DNA from: Adiantum capillus-veneris
Lineage: Eukaryota; Streptophyta; Polypodiopsida; Polypodiales; Pteridaceae
Direction: 5' to 3'
Assembly (NCBI GenBank): GCA_014529385.2
Contig: CM043968.1
Location: 29,290,013 to 29,354,012 of the forward strand
DNA length: 64,000 nucleotides
Position 1 is the stretch's first letter. Every line of letters begins with the position of its first letter. The notes under the pieces are model-generated. The model was not told where the DNA came from. It did not search any database and was given only the letters and a program-made list of their open reading frames with translations. Of the stretch, positions 48,500 through 58,440 are shown piece after piece. A program made the translations under genes and the position numbers.

Positions 48500-48870
48500 C
48501 TGTCACACTGAGTCTTTTTCGAAAGGTTCATGAGGATATCCAAGTGGTAAATCCGCATGTGTTACACTAAATGGGATGTTGTCTCTTGAAATGCAATGAT
48601 TGCAGGATGGGCAGGGCCAAGGATCTCTAGGCATTTTTCAGCAGATGCGAAGCGAGGGCGTCTCTTGAGATGCATGTTGTCTCATGGAGTGCATTGATTG
48701 CAGAATATGTCCAATAGGGGATGTTGAACGAAAACATCAGGCTTGCCATTCCCTTGGTCGATATGTATGCCAAATGTGGTGCACTTCATAAAGCGCAAAA
48801 AGTGCTTGAGGTGCTTCCTATCTGGGATGTCGTCTCTTGAAATGCTGTAAGGTGCAGCGGAATGAATGTT
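48500..48870 (+). pseudogene. PPR (PLS-type) repeat relic
   Basis: Plus-strand fragments of plant PPR repeats in shifting frames: DVVS-NAMIAGW near 48,575-48,612, HVVSWSALIAEY near 48,673-48,710, and LVDMYAKCGALHKAQKVLE (about 48,756-48,812) followed by WDVVS-NAV near 48,824-48,850. The dash marks a TGA replacing the Trp of VVSWNA in two repeats. VVSWNA and LVDMYAKCG are hallmarks of PLS-class PPR proteins, which bind organellar RNA in editing and processing. Only three to four repeats remain, with no start, DYW domain or open frame. Confidence 0.75.
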
Positions 48871-49135
48871 GTCCTTTCTCAAGATGAGTGCTCCGTAATA
48901 TGCTCAAGGTTCCTTTTTGTTCTTATGGAAGGGAGAGCCTTCCGTTCTTAATGAGAGAGTGCAATGATTACGAACAAAGTGAATGGACAATGTGCGTGCA
49001 AGTGTATGAGACTGAGAGATAGAGAGAGAAGAGAAATACGACACCAAGACGTTGTAAAACCCTCCTCCGAAGGCCCCGCTCTCGTTGGCGAGAGTGGTCT
49101 ACGATTGATTGCACAAACTGGTACAAAGTGGATGC
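48871..49135. other. Spacer, nothing recognised
   Basis: Short AT-rich segment between the PPR relic and the LTR region. Confidence 0.3.
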
Positions 49136-49993
49136 ATGTGACTAATGCAAGTCTAGGCTAGATCGATGATGATGACGGAGATGGCGAGACCGATCTAAGG
49201 GCTGAATTTTGCCGTGTTTGTACTACTGTCCAAAAACGTTGTTGGCTGAATTCTGCTAATGCTGAAAGCGCAAGAGAAAAACACTGATTTGCTGGTCTAT
49301 ATGGCTAAAAATATGCTACTGTTGTGCGGCTGAAATGTCTGAGGACAGAGACTGAAAATGGCCTGCTGAAAATCGCCAAGGACTGGAATCGGTGGCGACC
49401 TTTGCTTGGATGAAAAACGCTATCCTTGATGAGGCTTGGCGATGGAGGTATCTGCTGAAAACACCAAGCAATGGGACTGCAGGGCGATGTTGACTTGCTG
49501 AAAACGCGAATCACTGGAAGGCTATGGCGATGATGATGAAAAACACTAGGGAGCTTGTTGGAGGGAAATCGCCCAAGGTGGGGAGTCTTGCTGAGAGAGA
49601 GGGGGAACCTGTTTGCCGAGGCCTGTGTTCTCCTTGCTCATCTGCCAAATAGTGCTAGTCTAGGTTTGCTTATATACAAACTTACTCAATTTTCCCTATC
49701 TACTTTCCAACAAAAGTAACTTAAAAATAATAAGTGAAAAATGTCAAAAATAGGAAAAATAGGCTAAATGCACTAAAAAATTCCCCTGAAGGATTCTCAT
49801 GGATTTTGATGGGAAATGCTTATGATCATGCAACCAAAGGATATGCATCTACACTAAGTGCCTGGGCATGCACGGTCTGCGAACACTCACAAAAGTGCCA
49901 GAACACTTCTAATCTAGACTGACTCGATTGACAGAACCCTTGTTATGAAGTAGCTTGTCCACGGACACATAGGGTTGGATGTGTCACGTGACA
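49136..49993 (-). repeat. Probable 3' LTR of the Ty3/gypsy element
   Basis: On the minus strand it begins TGTCACGTGACAC at 49,993, directly after a polypurine tract. A TATA-like GTATATAAGC lies at about 49,669-49,680. The U5 side (to about 49,136) has many CTGAAAA/TGCTGAAA repeats. The exact right terminus of the LTR is uncertain because the 5' LTR is missing for comparison. Confidence 0.6.
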
Positions 49994-50004
49994 TCCCCTC
50001 CTTT
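49994..50004 (-). other. Polypurine tract of the Ty3/gypsy element
   Basis: The minus strand reads AAAAGGAGGGGA just before TGTCACGTG, the standard arrangement of PPT and 3' LTR. Confidence 0.75.
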
Positions 50005-52660
50005 TTAAAGTGAGGTACTGGTACCGAGCTGCATTGCTTCCTTGTAGTCTGCCAACAACTCTGGATAATCCTTAAAAAACTCTTCATCGACCCACACTGC
50101 TTCGTGGGTCCCTCGATCCTTGAACTTCAAAAAGTATTGTCTCACTTGCTTCTTCGAACCATGTCGAAACCGATGCAACAACACTTGCTCCGGCTCCATG
50201 ACTTCAGCTTCACTGATGATCTCCGGTTCTTCTTCTTCCGAAATGTCCTTTGGAGGTGTTTCCTAAAACACTTTCAACCAAGAAACATGGAAAACGTTAT
50301 GCATTGACCATGAGTTAGGCAACTGCAATTTCATTGAAACCTCATTTATCATTTTGATGACTGGAAATGGACCATACATACAAAAAGACAACTTGAGACA
50401 CTTCTTTCCCTTGCTTAAGATGTTGCTTCATGATTCTTAAATACACCCAATCTCCTTCTTTGATCGAAACATCCTGACGATGCTTATTAGCCGGCCGTGA
50501 ATAAGATTCTTGAGCCTTGCTTAGCCGAAGCTTCACACTCTCAGAAATCTCATCCAATGACTGACTTTCAGCATTGGCATCAGGCATTTGACTGACCGAG
50601 TAAGTCAAAAGTGACTGGAACAAACGGCCAAAAGCTGCCTCATATGGAGTTCGACCAATGGCAGAAGAAAAAGAGTCATTCAAAATAGCTTGAACCAATG
50701 GGAGATAGAGCTCCCACTGAGACTGCTGATCATGCACATATGACTTTAAAACATCAAAAGCCAATTGATTGTAAATCTATGTCTAACCATCTGATTGTGG
50801 ATGAAAAGCCGATGAAAAATTCAACTTAGTGCCAAAATTTTCAAAGAGTGCGTGCCAAAAATTGGACGTGAACTTAACATCCTATTTGAAACAATTAATT
50901 TTGGCAAACCACAGAGGGGGTACCAATGCTTAATGAACAACCGTGCTATATCTTGTGCCGTGACTGTGGCTTTACAAGGAATCAACATGCAAAACTTGTT
51001 GAAACGATCAACAATTGTCAAACATTGAGTGTTCCTTCAATACAAACTTGGTGGTAGGTTAGTCACAAAATCCATGGAAATATCTTGAAAAGGTCCATCG
51101 GGAATAGGCAGCGGAAGCAAGAGGCCTTGCTGCTTACCTCGAGGAGCTTTTACCTTTTGACATATAGTGCACTGTCTGACATAATGAAACACAACTTTTC
51201 ACATTTTAGGCCAATAAAAGAATCTTTCTATTTTTTCCAAAGTGCTGTTCATTCCCCTCTGCCCACCCATGAGAGAATCATGTGCATCATGCAATATGGT
51301 TGGCCTGAGAGAGGGCAACACACATAAACGTTGATGAAAATACAACAAACCATCACGAATGAGATAGTTGCTTGGCCCTTGGGAAGCAAGAGCCTGCAAC
51401 CAATGCTTACCAAACTTGGAATCCGCATACTGATTCTTCATGCTGTCAAACGACTCACCCTGAATAGAAAATGTGGATCTTGACTCAAGAGCCAAAATCT
51501 GTCCTTTGCGACTCAATGCATCTACAACAGGGTTAGCTTTTCCAGGCATATACTCAATCAAACCTCCAAATTGCTCAAAAGGTTGTAACCACCGTGCTTG
51601 GCGATCACTCCAATGTGCACTAGGCATAGACTGCAGCCACTTGAGGGCTTGATAATCTATGCGAACTGTAAACTCTCTACCATAAAGAAAATGCTTCCAA
51701 TGCTTAAGAGAGTGAATGATAGACAAAAGTTCTTTATCATAAACTGAATAATTCTTTTCCGCACTATTGACCTTCCGGCTAAGGAAAGCTATAGGACGAC
51801 CATGTTGTTGAAGCACAGCACCTATGGCGACATTGCTCGCATTCATCCATACCTCAAAGGGATCATCCCAAGAGGTAAGGATAAGACACGGCCGGTGCTT
51901 CTGTCACCACAACCTTGAGAGCTACGAAAGCCTCAATGGCTGCTTTGGGCAAGTCTATGTGCTGACGATGAGTCTTTACCCCTTTCAAAACATCAGACAT
52001 AGGTGCAACAATGCGTGCAAAATTCTCTATGTGCGAACTATATGCTTGACATAACCCAAGAAAAGAACGCACATCATATGCAGTTTTGGGCATATCCCAA
52101 TTACGAACCTGTTCCACCTTCACGGGATCTAGCTTGACGCCTTTGCAGAAATGATATAACCCAGATAAGTGACTTCGATAAGAAAAAATTCAGACTTCTT
52201 AGCTGCAATGTACAACTGACACTCATCCAAACGGGTTAGCACCCTTTCAACATCTCTTTCATGTTGTTCCCACGATGCAGAAAAAATGAGAATATCATCC
52301 AAAAAGATGAACACACATACACCGATCATATCGCCGAAACGACCTACCATGAGATGATTAAATGTATCCATGACACCTGTCAATCCAAAAGGCATAACAA
52401 TATACTCCCATTGCCCTCGCTCGGTGCGAAAAGCGGTCTTGAAGATGTCACCTTTGAATACCCGTACCTGATGGTATCCACTCTTGAGATTGACCTTGCT
52501 GAAAACCTTAGCCCCATTGAGCCTATTTAGGATATACTCAATGCGAGGCATCGAAAACTTGTTCTTGACGGTCATCTTGTTTAATGCCCTGTAATAGTTG
52601 CAGAGATAGTTGCAGGAGATAAGACATTTGAAATATAGAATTTCTATGAGGATCATGGCG
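50005..52660 (-). mobile_element. Ty3/gypsy pol region (RT, RNase H, integrase, chromodomain-like tail)
   Basis: Minus strand, broken by frameshifts. RT (52,656-52,129) has YRALNKMTVKNKFSMPRIE, SGYHQVRVFKGDIFKTAFRT, MPFGLTG and the catalytic box FLDDILIFS. The connection and RNase H follow (52,123-51,199; MNASNVAIGAVLQQHGRPIA, SVYDKELLSIIHSLKHW, DALSRK). The H2C2-type integrase finger region is HDAHDSLMGGQRGMNSTLEK. The integrase core start is IVDRFNKFCMLIPCKATVTA (51,021-50,940). The C-terminal part is at 50,764-50,342 (AFDVLKSYVHDQQSQWE, KEGDWVYLRI). A last open segment (50,199-50,005) resembles a chromodomain (VRQYFLKFKDRGTHEAVWV), so this is probably a chromovirus. Gag, protease and the 5' LTR are missing; the RT N-terminus ends near 52,660. 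Confidence 0.9.
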
Positions 52661-52800
52661 CACTACAGTCGAAATAATCCTTTGAAAAGCCCTAATGCCC
52701 GCCGTGATCCACAATATCAAAAGCTTGTACAACGATATATTGTAAAAGCTTTTATTTTGTAATTTACTTTGTATTTGATACTTCCCAGAGTGTTTGTTGA
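52661..52800. other. Junction between the gypsy RT 5' truncation and the GA cluster
   Basis: No further pol homology recognised past about 52,730. No gene. Confidence 0.3.
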
Positions 52801-52850
<50 letters not shown>

Positions 52851-52985
52851 TGTTTTTGTGTGTTTATTGTTTTTTAAAGAGGAAAAAAAAAAAACACACA
52901 CACACACACACAGAATACAAGAATTGGAACACAGTGCGCGATATGCTATGTTCACTTCTCAAATTTGAGCCCGCGCGCCGTGATC

Positions 52986-53055
<70 letters not shown>

Positions 53056-53117
53056 ATTGGAACATGGCGCACGATAGGCTATGTTCCCTTCTCAAATTTG
53101 AACCCGAGTGCCTTGAT

Positions 53118-53184
<67 letters not shown>

Positions 53185-53253
53185 ATCAATATTGGAACAT
53201 GGCACGCGATAGGCTATGATCTTTTCTTAGGGTTGGGCCCGCGCGCCGTAATC

Positions 53254-53318
<65 letters not shown>

Positions 53319-53330
53319 CTTGCATTTTTC
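52801..53330 (+). repeat. Tandem composite repeat: ~62-bp unit plus (GA)n
   Basis: A unit with TTGGAACATGGCGCACGATA followed by GGCTATGTTCCCTTCTCAAA and a CCCGCGCGCCGTGATCCA-like end occurs at about 52,925, 53,056 and 53,190. Each is followed by a 60-70 bp GA tract (52,983-53,053, 53,120-53,182, 53,253-53,315). Another GA tract is at 52,807-52,848 and an (AC)n at about 52,893-52,912. The unit-plus-microsatellite structure was amplified as a block. Confidence 0.9.
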
Positions 53331-53342
53331 TCTTACAGTGGA

Positions 53343-53800
53343 ATGGTAAGAACAAAGGAAACAACAAGGAAGGCAGGGAAAGGACCAGGGCTTGCAAAGA
53401 AAGCATGTGGAAGGTCTGCTATGGAGAAGAAAAGACCAGGTAAACCAATGAAAATATTGAAGGGACCAAGAATGAAGAATATTTAGAAAAACATGGGTTT
53501 ATTCAGAGAGATAAAAAAAGCTCAGAAATGTATTGAGCTTTGTGTCCCTTAACTTCCTTTCCAAAGAGCAGTAAGGCAAATTTGCGAGGAAGCATGTGCT
53601 GGTAGAATGAGATGGAAGGATGTTTTCCTGCTTTGTCTTCAAGTAGCAGTAGAAGATTTTTTACTAAAGTACTTTAATGATATCACCATTGTTGCTGCTC
53701 ATGCTCTCCGGGTCACAATAATGGACAAGGACAGTGAGACGCTCAAGAGAGTACGTTGGAGATACGATAAACTCCTCATCCCTAATGAGTTTATTGACCC
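53343..53800 (+). pseudogene. Histone H3-like pseudogene
   Basis: One plus-strand frame from ATG 53,343 aligns along the whole H3 fold. It has an H3-type tail MVRTKETTRKAGKG then GLAKKACGRSA, a TAG at about 53,481, then FREIKKAQKCIELCVP, a TAA exactly where canonical H3 has Lys, LPFQRAVRQICEEA, and the last helices VAVEDFLLKYFNDITIVAAH and ALRVTIMDKD. The histone fold order (alpha-N to alpha-3) is complete, but divergence is high and two stops interrupt it. After the H3 end the frame continues past the normal C-terminus, so the module was part of a longer protein. It may be a CENH3-like variant or a captured H3 copy. Confidence 0.8.
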
Positions 53801-54710
53801 TAAAATGAAGGATATATTGCTAATACCATCAGGTCGACGAAAGAGGTTACTCATGATGTGGACACCAGAGTTAGAGCTGAGCAAGAAAAAAGACGTTACC
53901 TGGAAGCAGAGAAACTAAAGAAGATACAGACTGCTGCTGCTAATGAAGAGGCATAGAGGAGAAATTATGGGCTAGTTACCACAGACTTAAATGAAAGAAA
54001 CAACGATATTTTACGTTCCATGAAAGAAGGACTGTTTTTTATTGGGATTTTGATAGATCCCAATGCACAAATTACAGACTCTATTGTTTATTTATGCCTA
54101 AAGTAAGTGCCCTTCTTTACCTTTAAGATCCTTTACTTGTATTTGGTTACTAATCAAATCCTTGTTATTGATTGTACCTTAATAAAGAGCCAACTCCCTC
54201 AACAAACCCATACTGAAATACATGTTTTAGATCCACAATTGTCTGTGCCACTCCGAATAAAAAACACCCCTCATGGCACAATATTGGAGAGATGATTTGT
54301 CTATTGTCCAATGCTTCATGTCACAACTCTGGTGTTTCCATACGAATCAAATAATCATTGGAGCCTTGTATGCATTGAACTGGATAAACAAGTGGTATGA
54401 ACTATCAACTCCATACGAGGAACACATTCACAGATAAGACTGTAAGTGTTGATATAACCTTGAGTGTTTATTTGGGCTATAGATGATGACTTCAATATTG
54501 TTAATAACAAATAACTTTCACTATTCATAGATGTGTAAAAAAATTACTTCACGTCTGTGGAAGGCTTTGTGGAAATCAAGAACTCTACAAGACAACCTTT
54601 AAAGTTGTCAAAGTGCCTAATCAAACAAATCTAAATTCTTGTGGTTGGAGATGTCTTCTCCACACAGAGTACATACTACATAGTTTTTTTGCTTTTGAAT
54701 CCATTTATGT
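53801..54710 (+). pseudogene. Ulp1-type (C48) peptidase relic downstream of the H3-like module
   Basis: After a coiled coil (RAEQEKRRYLEAEKLKKIQ, about 53,870-53,925) and a GTAAGTG donor at about 54,102, plus-strand pieces show the C48 hallmarks in order: TTLVFPYESNNHWSLVCIEL (catalytic His in NHW, about 54,325-54,385), an NS where DS is usual, and, past a gap, VPNQTNLNSCGWRCL (54,610-54,660) with the oxyanion Gln and catalytic Cys. C48 peptidases process or remove SUMO-like modifiers, and Ulp1 domains are frequent passengers in plant DNA transposons. The catalytic Asp seems replaced by Asn. Stops occur at about 53,937, 54,295 and 54,402, so it is a relic. Confidence 0.55.
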
Positions 54711-54999
54711 CTAAGGTATTTCCATGCTATGGTTTGGACAAACTTGGTGCTATTATTAATTGAAGTATTGACCACAAGTTAACCTAATTTTGCAGAATGC
54801 TGTGGAAAATTATATCTTGGAATATTTACAAAGGTACCGCGCATCAATTATTCAATATCTACTATCTATTTCAACTCGTAGAGTTTTAGATGCAGAAGAC
54901 AATTCTGTCGATGAAACCAAATCCCTAAAACTGACCCAATATTAGAGGAACAGACACCGGTTTGCTTTGCAGTTGGAGCGGCGGAAACGGAAGTTAGAG

Positions 55000-55575
55000 T
55001 TGATCAATGTGAAGTATACTAAGCTCTTGAAAATGTTGATGTAACATGCTCTTCAGAGCCGAGGAATGCAACAAAGGGTCTAGGCCAAGTAGAGGAGGAT
55101 AAGGGAGTGCCTATTATTGCGACACAAGATGAGGCACGTGATCAATATGATGGAGTCCAAGCTCCAGTAATTGCTGATGTGAAGAGCTCTTCAGAGTCAA
55201 GAAAAGATACAGTGTGTCTAGGCCATGTAGAGGAGGAGGCCAACGTTGCAAATCAAAGCCAGGAACAAACAACAGAACAAGTTAACCATTCGGCCATGGA
55301 AACACAAGAGTCCTGTACTGCACAACCACAAGAGGTGGACACCTTTGGCAATACATAAGGGAACATTGACAGTCAACAACAAAATGTCAACATTAGACAT
55401 GACCAGTATGGACTCTTGTTTCAAGTAGATATGGTTGTTCCGGTAATATCCATTGTACTTAAATAATATACTCTTTTTTATTTCTAACTACTTATATATA
55501 TGCACACAATGATTGCAGAGACTAATTATTTTGGATCTCAATGGATTGTTGCTGCTACGAGAGCCGTACAGTGTA
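55000..55575 (+). pseudogene. Acidic linker and truncated FCP1-like motif, copy 3
   Basis: A Gln/Glu/Ser-rich linker (about 55,000-55,430) ends near a GT (VDMVVP, about 55,440). After an intron-like gap with an AG at about 55,518, the plus strand reads RLIILDLNGLLLLREPYS, the FCP1-like motif I of the same DLNG type as at 2.46 kb and 34.63 kb. Homology stops within about 20 residues because transposase sequence of the second CACTA element begins at about 55,577. Confidence 0.5.
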
Positions 55576-55576
55576 C

Positions 55577-56345
55577 TTTGTTGTACTCGGTCAACATCAG
55601 TGGCGGCATCTTCTTGGATGACGAAGGGAAGAATGTGATCTTGCGCATGCGTGGTATTTGCTCTCAAGTGTTTCGACACTACATACTAAACACTTGGAGT
55701 GAAGTGCCAAATGAATTAAAAGACAGAGTCATCAGCATGCTCCATGACGAGTTTCTCGTGTCAAGTTGGGATGAGTGCTTCAATGAAAACCTGATGAAGG
55801 TTCAAATGCGCGAATACTGCAAGCACAAGCGTTCTAAAGTACAAAAATCAATAAAGCATGGGTGGAACAGACTAGAGTGGCTGGCCAAAGAAGATTGGAA
55901 GAATGCGAAGCGAGCAGCACGCGAGAATCTTGACAAGTGGAAGCAACAAAAGGAGGCAGCCAAAGCGCAAGTAGAAGCAGGGAGCTCGCACCACTTGGGA
56001 GCGGCGGGTGGGCATCATTTGAGGCCGATTTTGTAAGTGTTTTTGCATTGCTCTTTAGGTTTGGTAGTTACGTCTATTTATACTTCTAAATTCTAACATA
56101 ATGTATTCTTTGTATGTTTTGAATAGTGGTCGATGATAGGATGTGACCCCACACCGTATGAGCACGAGTACGCAGACAGAAAGGGCTTAAACGCCTTGGA
56201 CATTCTCAATTCTCACGGCGGCATGGTTAGTATTTCACTTTACTCTTTTACATTTGTTGTAAAATAGATTGTTTTGTAATTATATGTTTATACTTACAGA
56301 AAGTCTTATTGTTTTTTTTTTCAGAATCCGACAAATACACTGCTT
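55577..56345 (+). pseudogene. Truncated Transposase_24-type gene of the second CACTA element
   Basis: Homologous to the gene at 41,378-42,686: VNISGGIFLDDEGKNVILRM, HYILNTWSEVP, EYCKHKRSKVQKSIKHGW and WKNAKRAA are conserved. Exon boundaries match (GTAAGTG donor at about 56,034; exon 2 with PTPYEHEYADRKGLNAL; GTTAGT donor; TTTCAG acceptor before exon 3). The Ser/Pro-rich N-terminal half is missing. Exon 3 is two bases short relative to the other copy, which shifts the ending. Confidence 0.8.
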
Positions 56346-56653
56346 GGATGATGAGACGTCTGATTAGACGACATCAGTCTAGCCGTAGCCAGATAGCATT
56401 AGTTTTCTTTTGTCGGAAAGGGCTTAAACGCCTTGGACATTCTCAATTCTCACGGCGGCATGGTTAGTATTTCACTTTACTCTTTTACATTTGTTGCAAA
56501 ATAGATTGTTTTGTAATTATATGTTTATACTTACAGAAAGTCTTATTGTTTTTTTTTAAGAATCCGACAAATACACTGCTTGGACGATGAGACATCTGAT
56601 TAGACGACATCAGTCTAACCGTAGCCAGATAGCATTAGTTTTCTTTTGTCATA
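56180..56653 (+). repeat. 237-bp tandem duplication covering exon 2-intron-exon 3
   Basis: The segment from AAAGGGCTTAAACG (56,180) to TTTTCTTTTGTC is repeated from 56,417 with only a few differences (for example ATGATGAGACG versus ACGATGAGACA). It duplicates the end of exon 2, the intron and exon 3 of the transposase-like gene. Confidence 0.95.
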
Positions 56654-57265
56654 GAATGTATAATGAGATGACCTGTATACGTCTTTTTGTAACTATTGAA
56701 AAACGATGTATTTTCTCAATAATGACAATTGTGTTGTACCTATTACATTTGCAAAGCTTAACAATCAAGTGATTTTGCCTATGATGTGTATAATTGTCAT
56801 TGATTTACTTTCGTCAATTCACTTTCGTCCAATTACTTTTGTCAGTTTTGTATCTTTCTTTTGCAAACAATACTATGCATGATGGAGTTAATGGTTATAT
56901 TGTCTTGTGGGTGACTACTTTGAGTCTATACCTTGCACTTTCTTTCAAAGGTGAATCTGTGTTTATCTTGGATTCATTTAGGTATACTTTATTCTGAAAA
57001 CATTCAATATGGTTGATGGGTGAATGCCCTGCCACCCAAAAAATTTTACTCTTAGACGTCGCTATAAGCATCTCTATATAAGGTTCTGCAACGTCGCTAT
57101 GAGCATCGCTACAGAAGAACTGCAATCGTCGCTATATGCGTCGCTATTTAGCGAAGCATATAGCGACGTTTTCGTAACGACGCTCTTAGCGACGCCGGGG
57201 AGAAAAAAAACCCAATGTATTTTCGTCGCTAAAAGCGTCACGAGTGCACATAACCTCTTGTAGTG

Positions 57266-57655
57266 GAATGTGATTGTGATTGAGTGTGAGACTGTGATTG
57301 TGATTGAGAGTGAGAGCGTGATTGTGAACAAGATTGAGAGTGAGATAGCTCGGGGTGGTCGAGAGGGTGAGTGCCTATTCAAGGCGATTATGTTTCCTTG
57401 TACAAAACTATTTCTCTCTTGTTCGTCTGTCAACTCTCTATGTGAGTGTGTGATTCCCATGACAAAAGTACTCCAAGAGAATTTCATTCTCAATTTTTCT
57501 CGGATCACAATTACACTATAGGGCCAAGGAATCTTACAGCTGACCTTTCTTCTAGCGTGTCTAGCTCTCTAAGACCTCTTATGGATTCTACATCCTTGGT
57601 TAGAAGATTTTGCCTTCATTTTGACATTGTTTGATCCAACCTTTTTGGCATAAGC
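57266..57655. other. Flank right of the second CACTA element
   Basis: Contains short GTGATTGAGTGTGAG-type direct repeats (57,270-57,350). No gene recognised. Confidence 0.4.
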
Positions 57656-58440
57656 TCACGGGATCACATCTAGTGGGACCACATGCTTGGTCTTTGATGT
57701 ACTGGGTGATGTGTCTACACCAACGGATCTAACTTGTTTGCCATTTTTATCTACATTTCTAGGACGATATGCAAACAAGTGTGTGATGACACGCTCACCA
57801 AAATAACCTCTACCTATAGGGCCTCTATAATTTGGGCAATCCATGAGGTCATGGTGGTCACCATCTCACTTGATATAGATTTTCATTTAAGGTCTTTTGG
57901 GTTTTAGTTTGTGCTCATCCAACAATCTACCTCCTTTTTCGATAAAGAAAATCAAAGTGTTCTCATCCATGTGAAATTGGTCGCAATAGAGCGAGATGTC
58001 TTGGGTTCTTTGATGATTGGAATTTGGGAAGGATCGCCCGTTCTTTTAACGGTTGGCTAGTATGTGGTTTTTGGTATGGGTTTACTATAGCCATATGATG
58101 ATACGCCATTTGGTTTCTCTACCTATAGTAATCAATGGCATTCTGTAGGTTTTCCAATGAGGTTCATTATGATATTGATCATGAGGCAATGCGTGCATAT
58201 AATTTTCTTGATTTGACATGGCATTCATAGCATTTAGCTTTTCTAGTATCAAATCCGCTATCGCTTCAAGGCTACTAGATTGGTTTTGGCTCACATCACT
58301 CAGTTTGATTGCATGTAGCCAAGTTAATTGCAAAACACTGCAAAAATGTTGGACCATTGTTCTATCAAGCCACAAGGTTCAGGATGAAGGATCTATTAAC
58401 ATTTGTAATTGTGAAAACCCACCCTCCACCTTCTTTAATT
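57656..58440 (-). pseudogene. Possible LTR-retrotransposon gag fragment
   Basis: Minus-strand open segments 58,375-58,085 and 57,844-57,656. The sequence around 57,850 reads KCDGDHHDLMDCPNYRG, resembling a retroviral-type CCHC knuckle with the first Cys missing. The segment before it is helical with charged residues. No RT or LTR is seen nearby. Low confidence. Confidence 0.35.

Larger units (their letters stand above)
55577..57265 (+). mobile_element. Second CACTA element, 5'-truncated
   Basis: The right end CCTCTTGTAGTG stops at 57,265. The last 90 bp, reverse-complemented, match the left end of the element at 40,715 closely (same CACTACAAGAGGTT start, then TAGCGACG repeats), so the two belong to one family. 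Subterminal repeats lie at 57,055-57,240. The transposase-like gene is on the plus strand. No left CACTA end is found; homology begins abruptly inside the gene, next to the FCP1-like motif. Confidence 0.9.
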
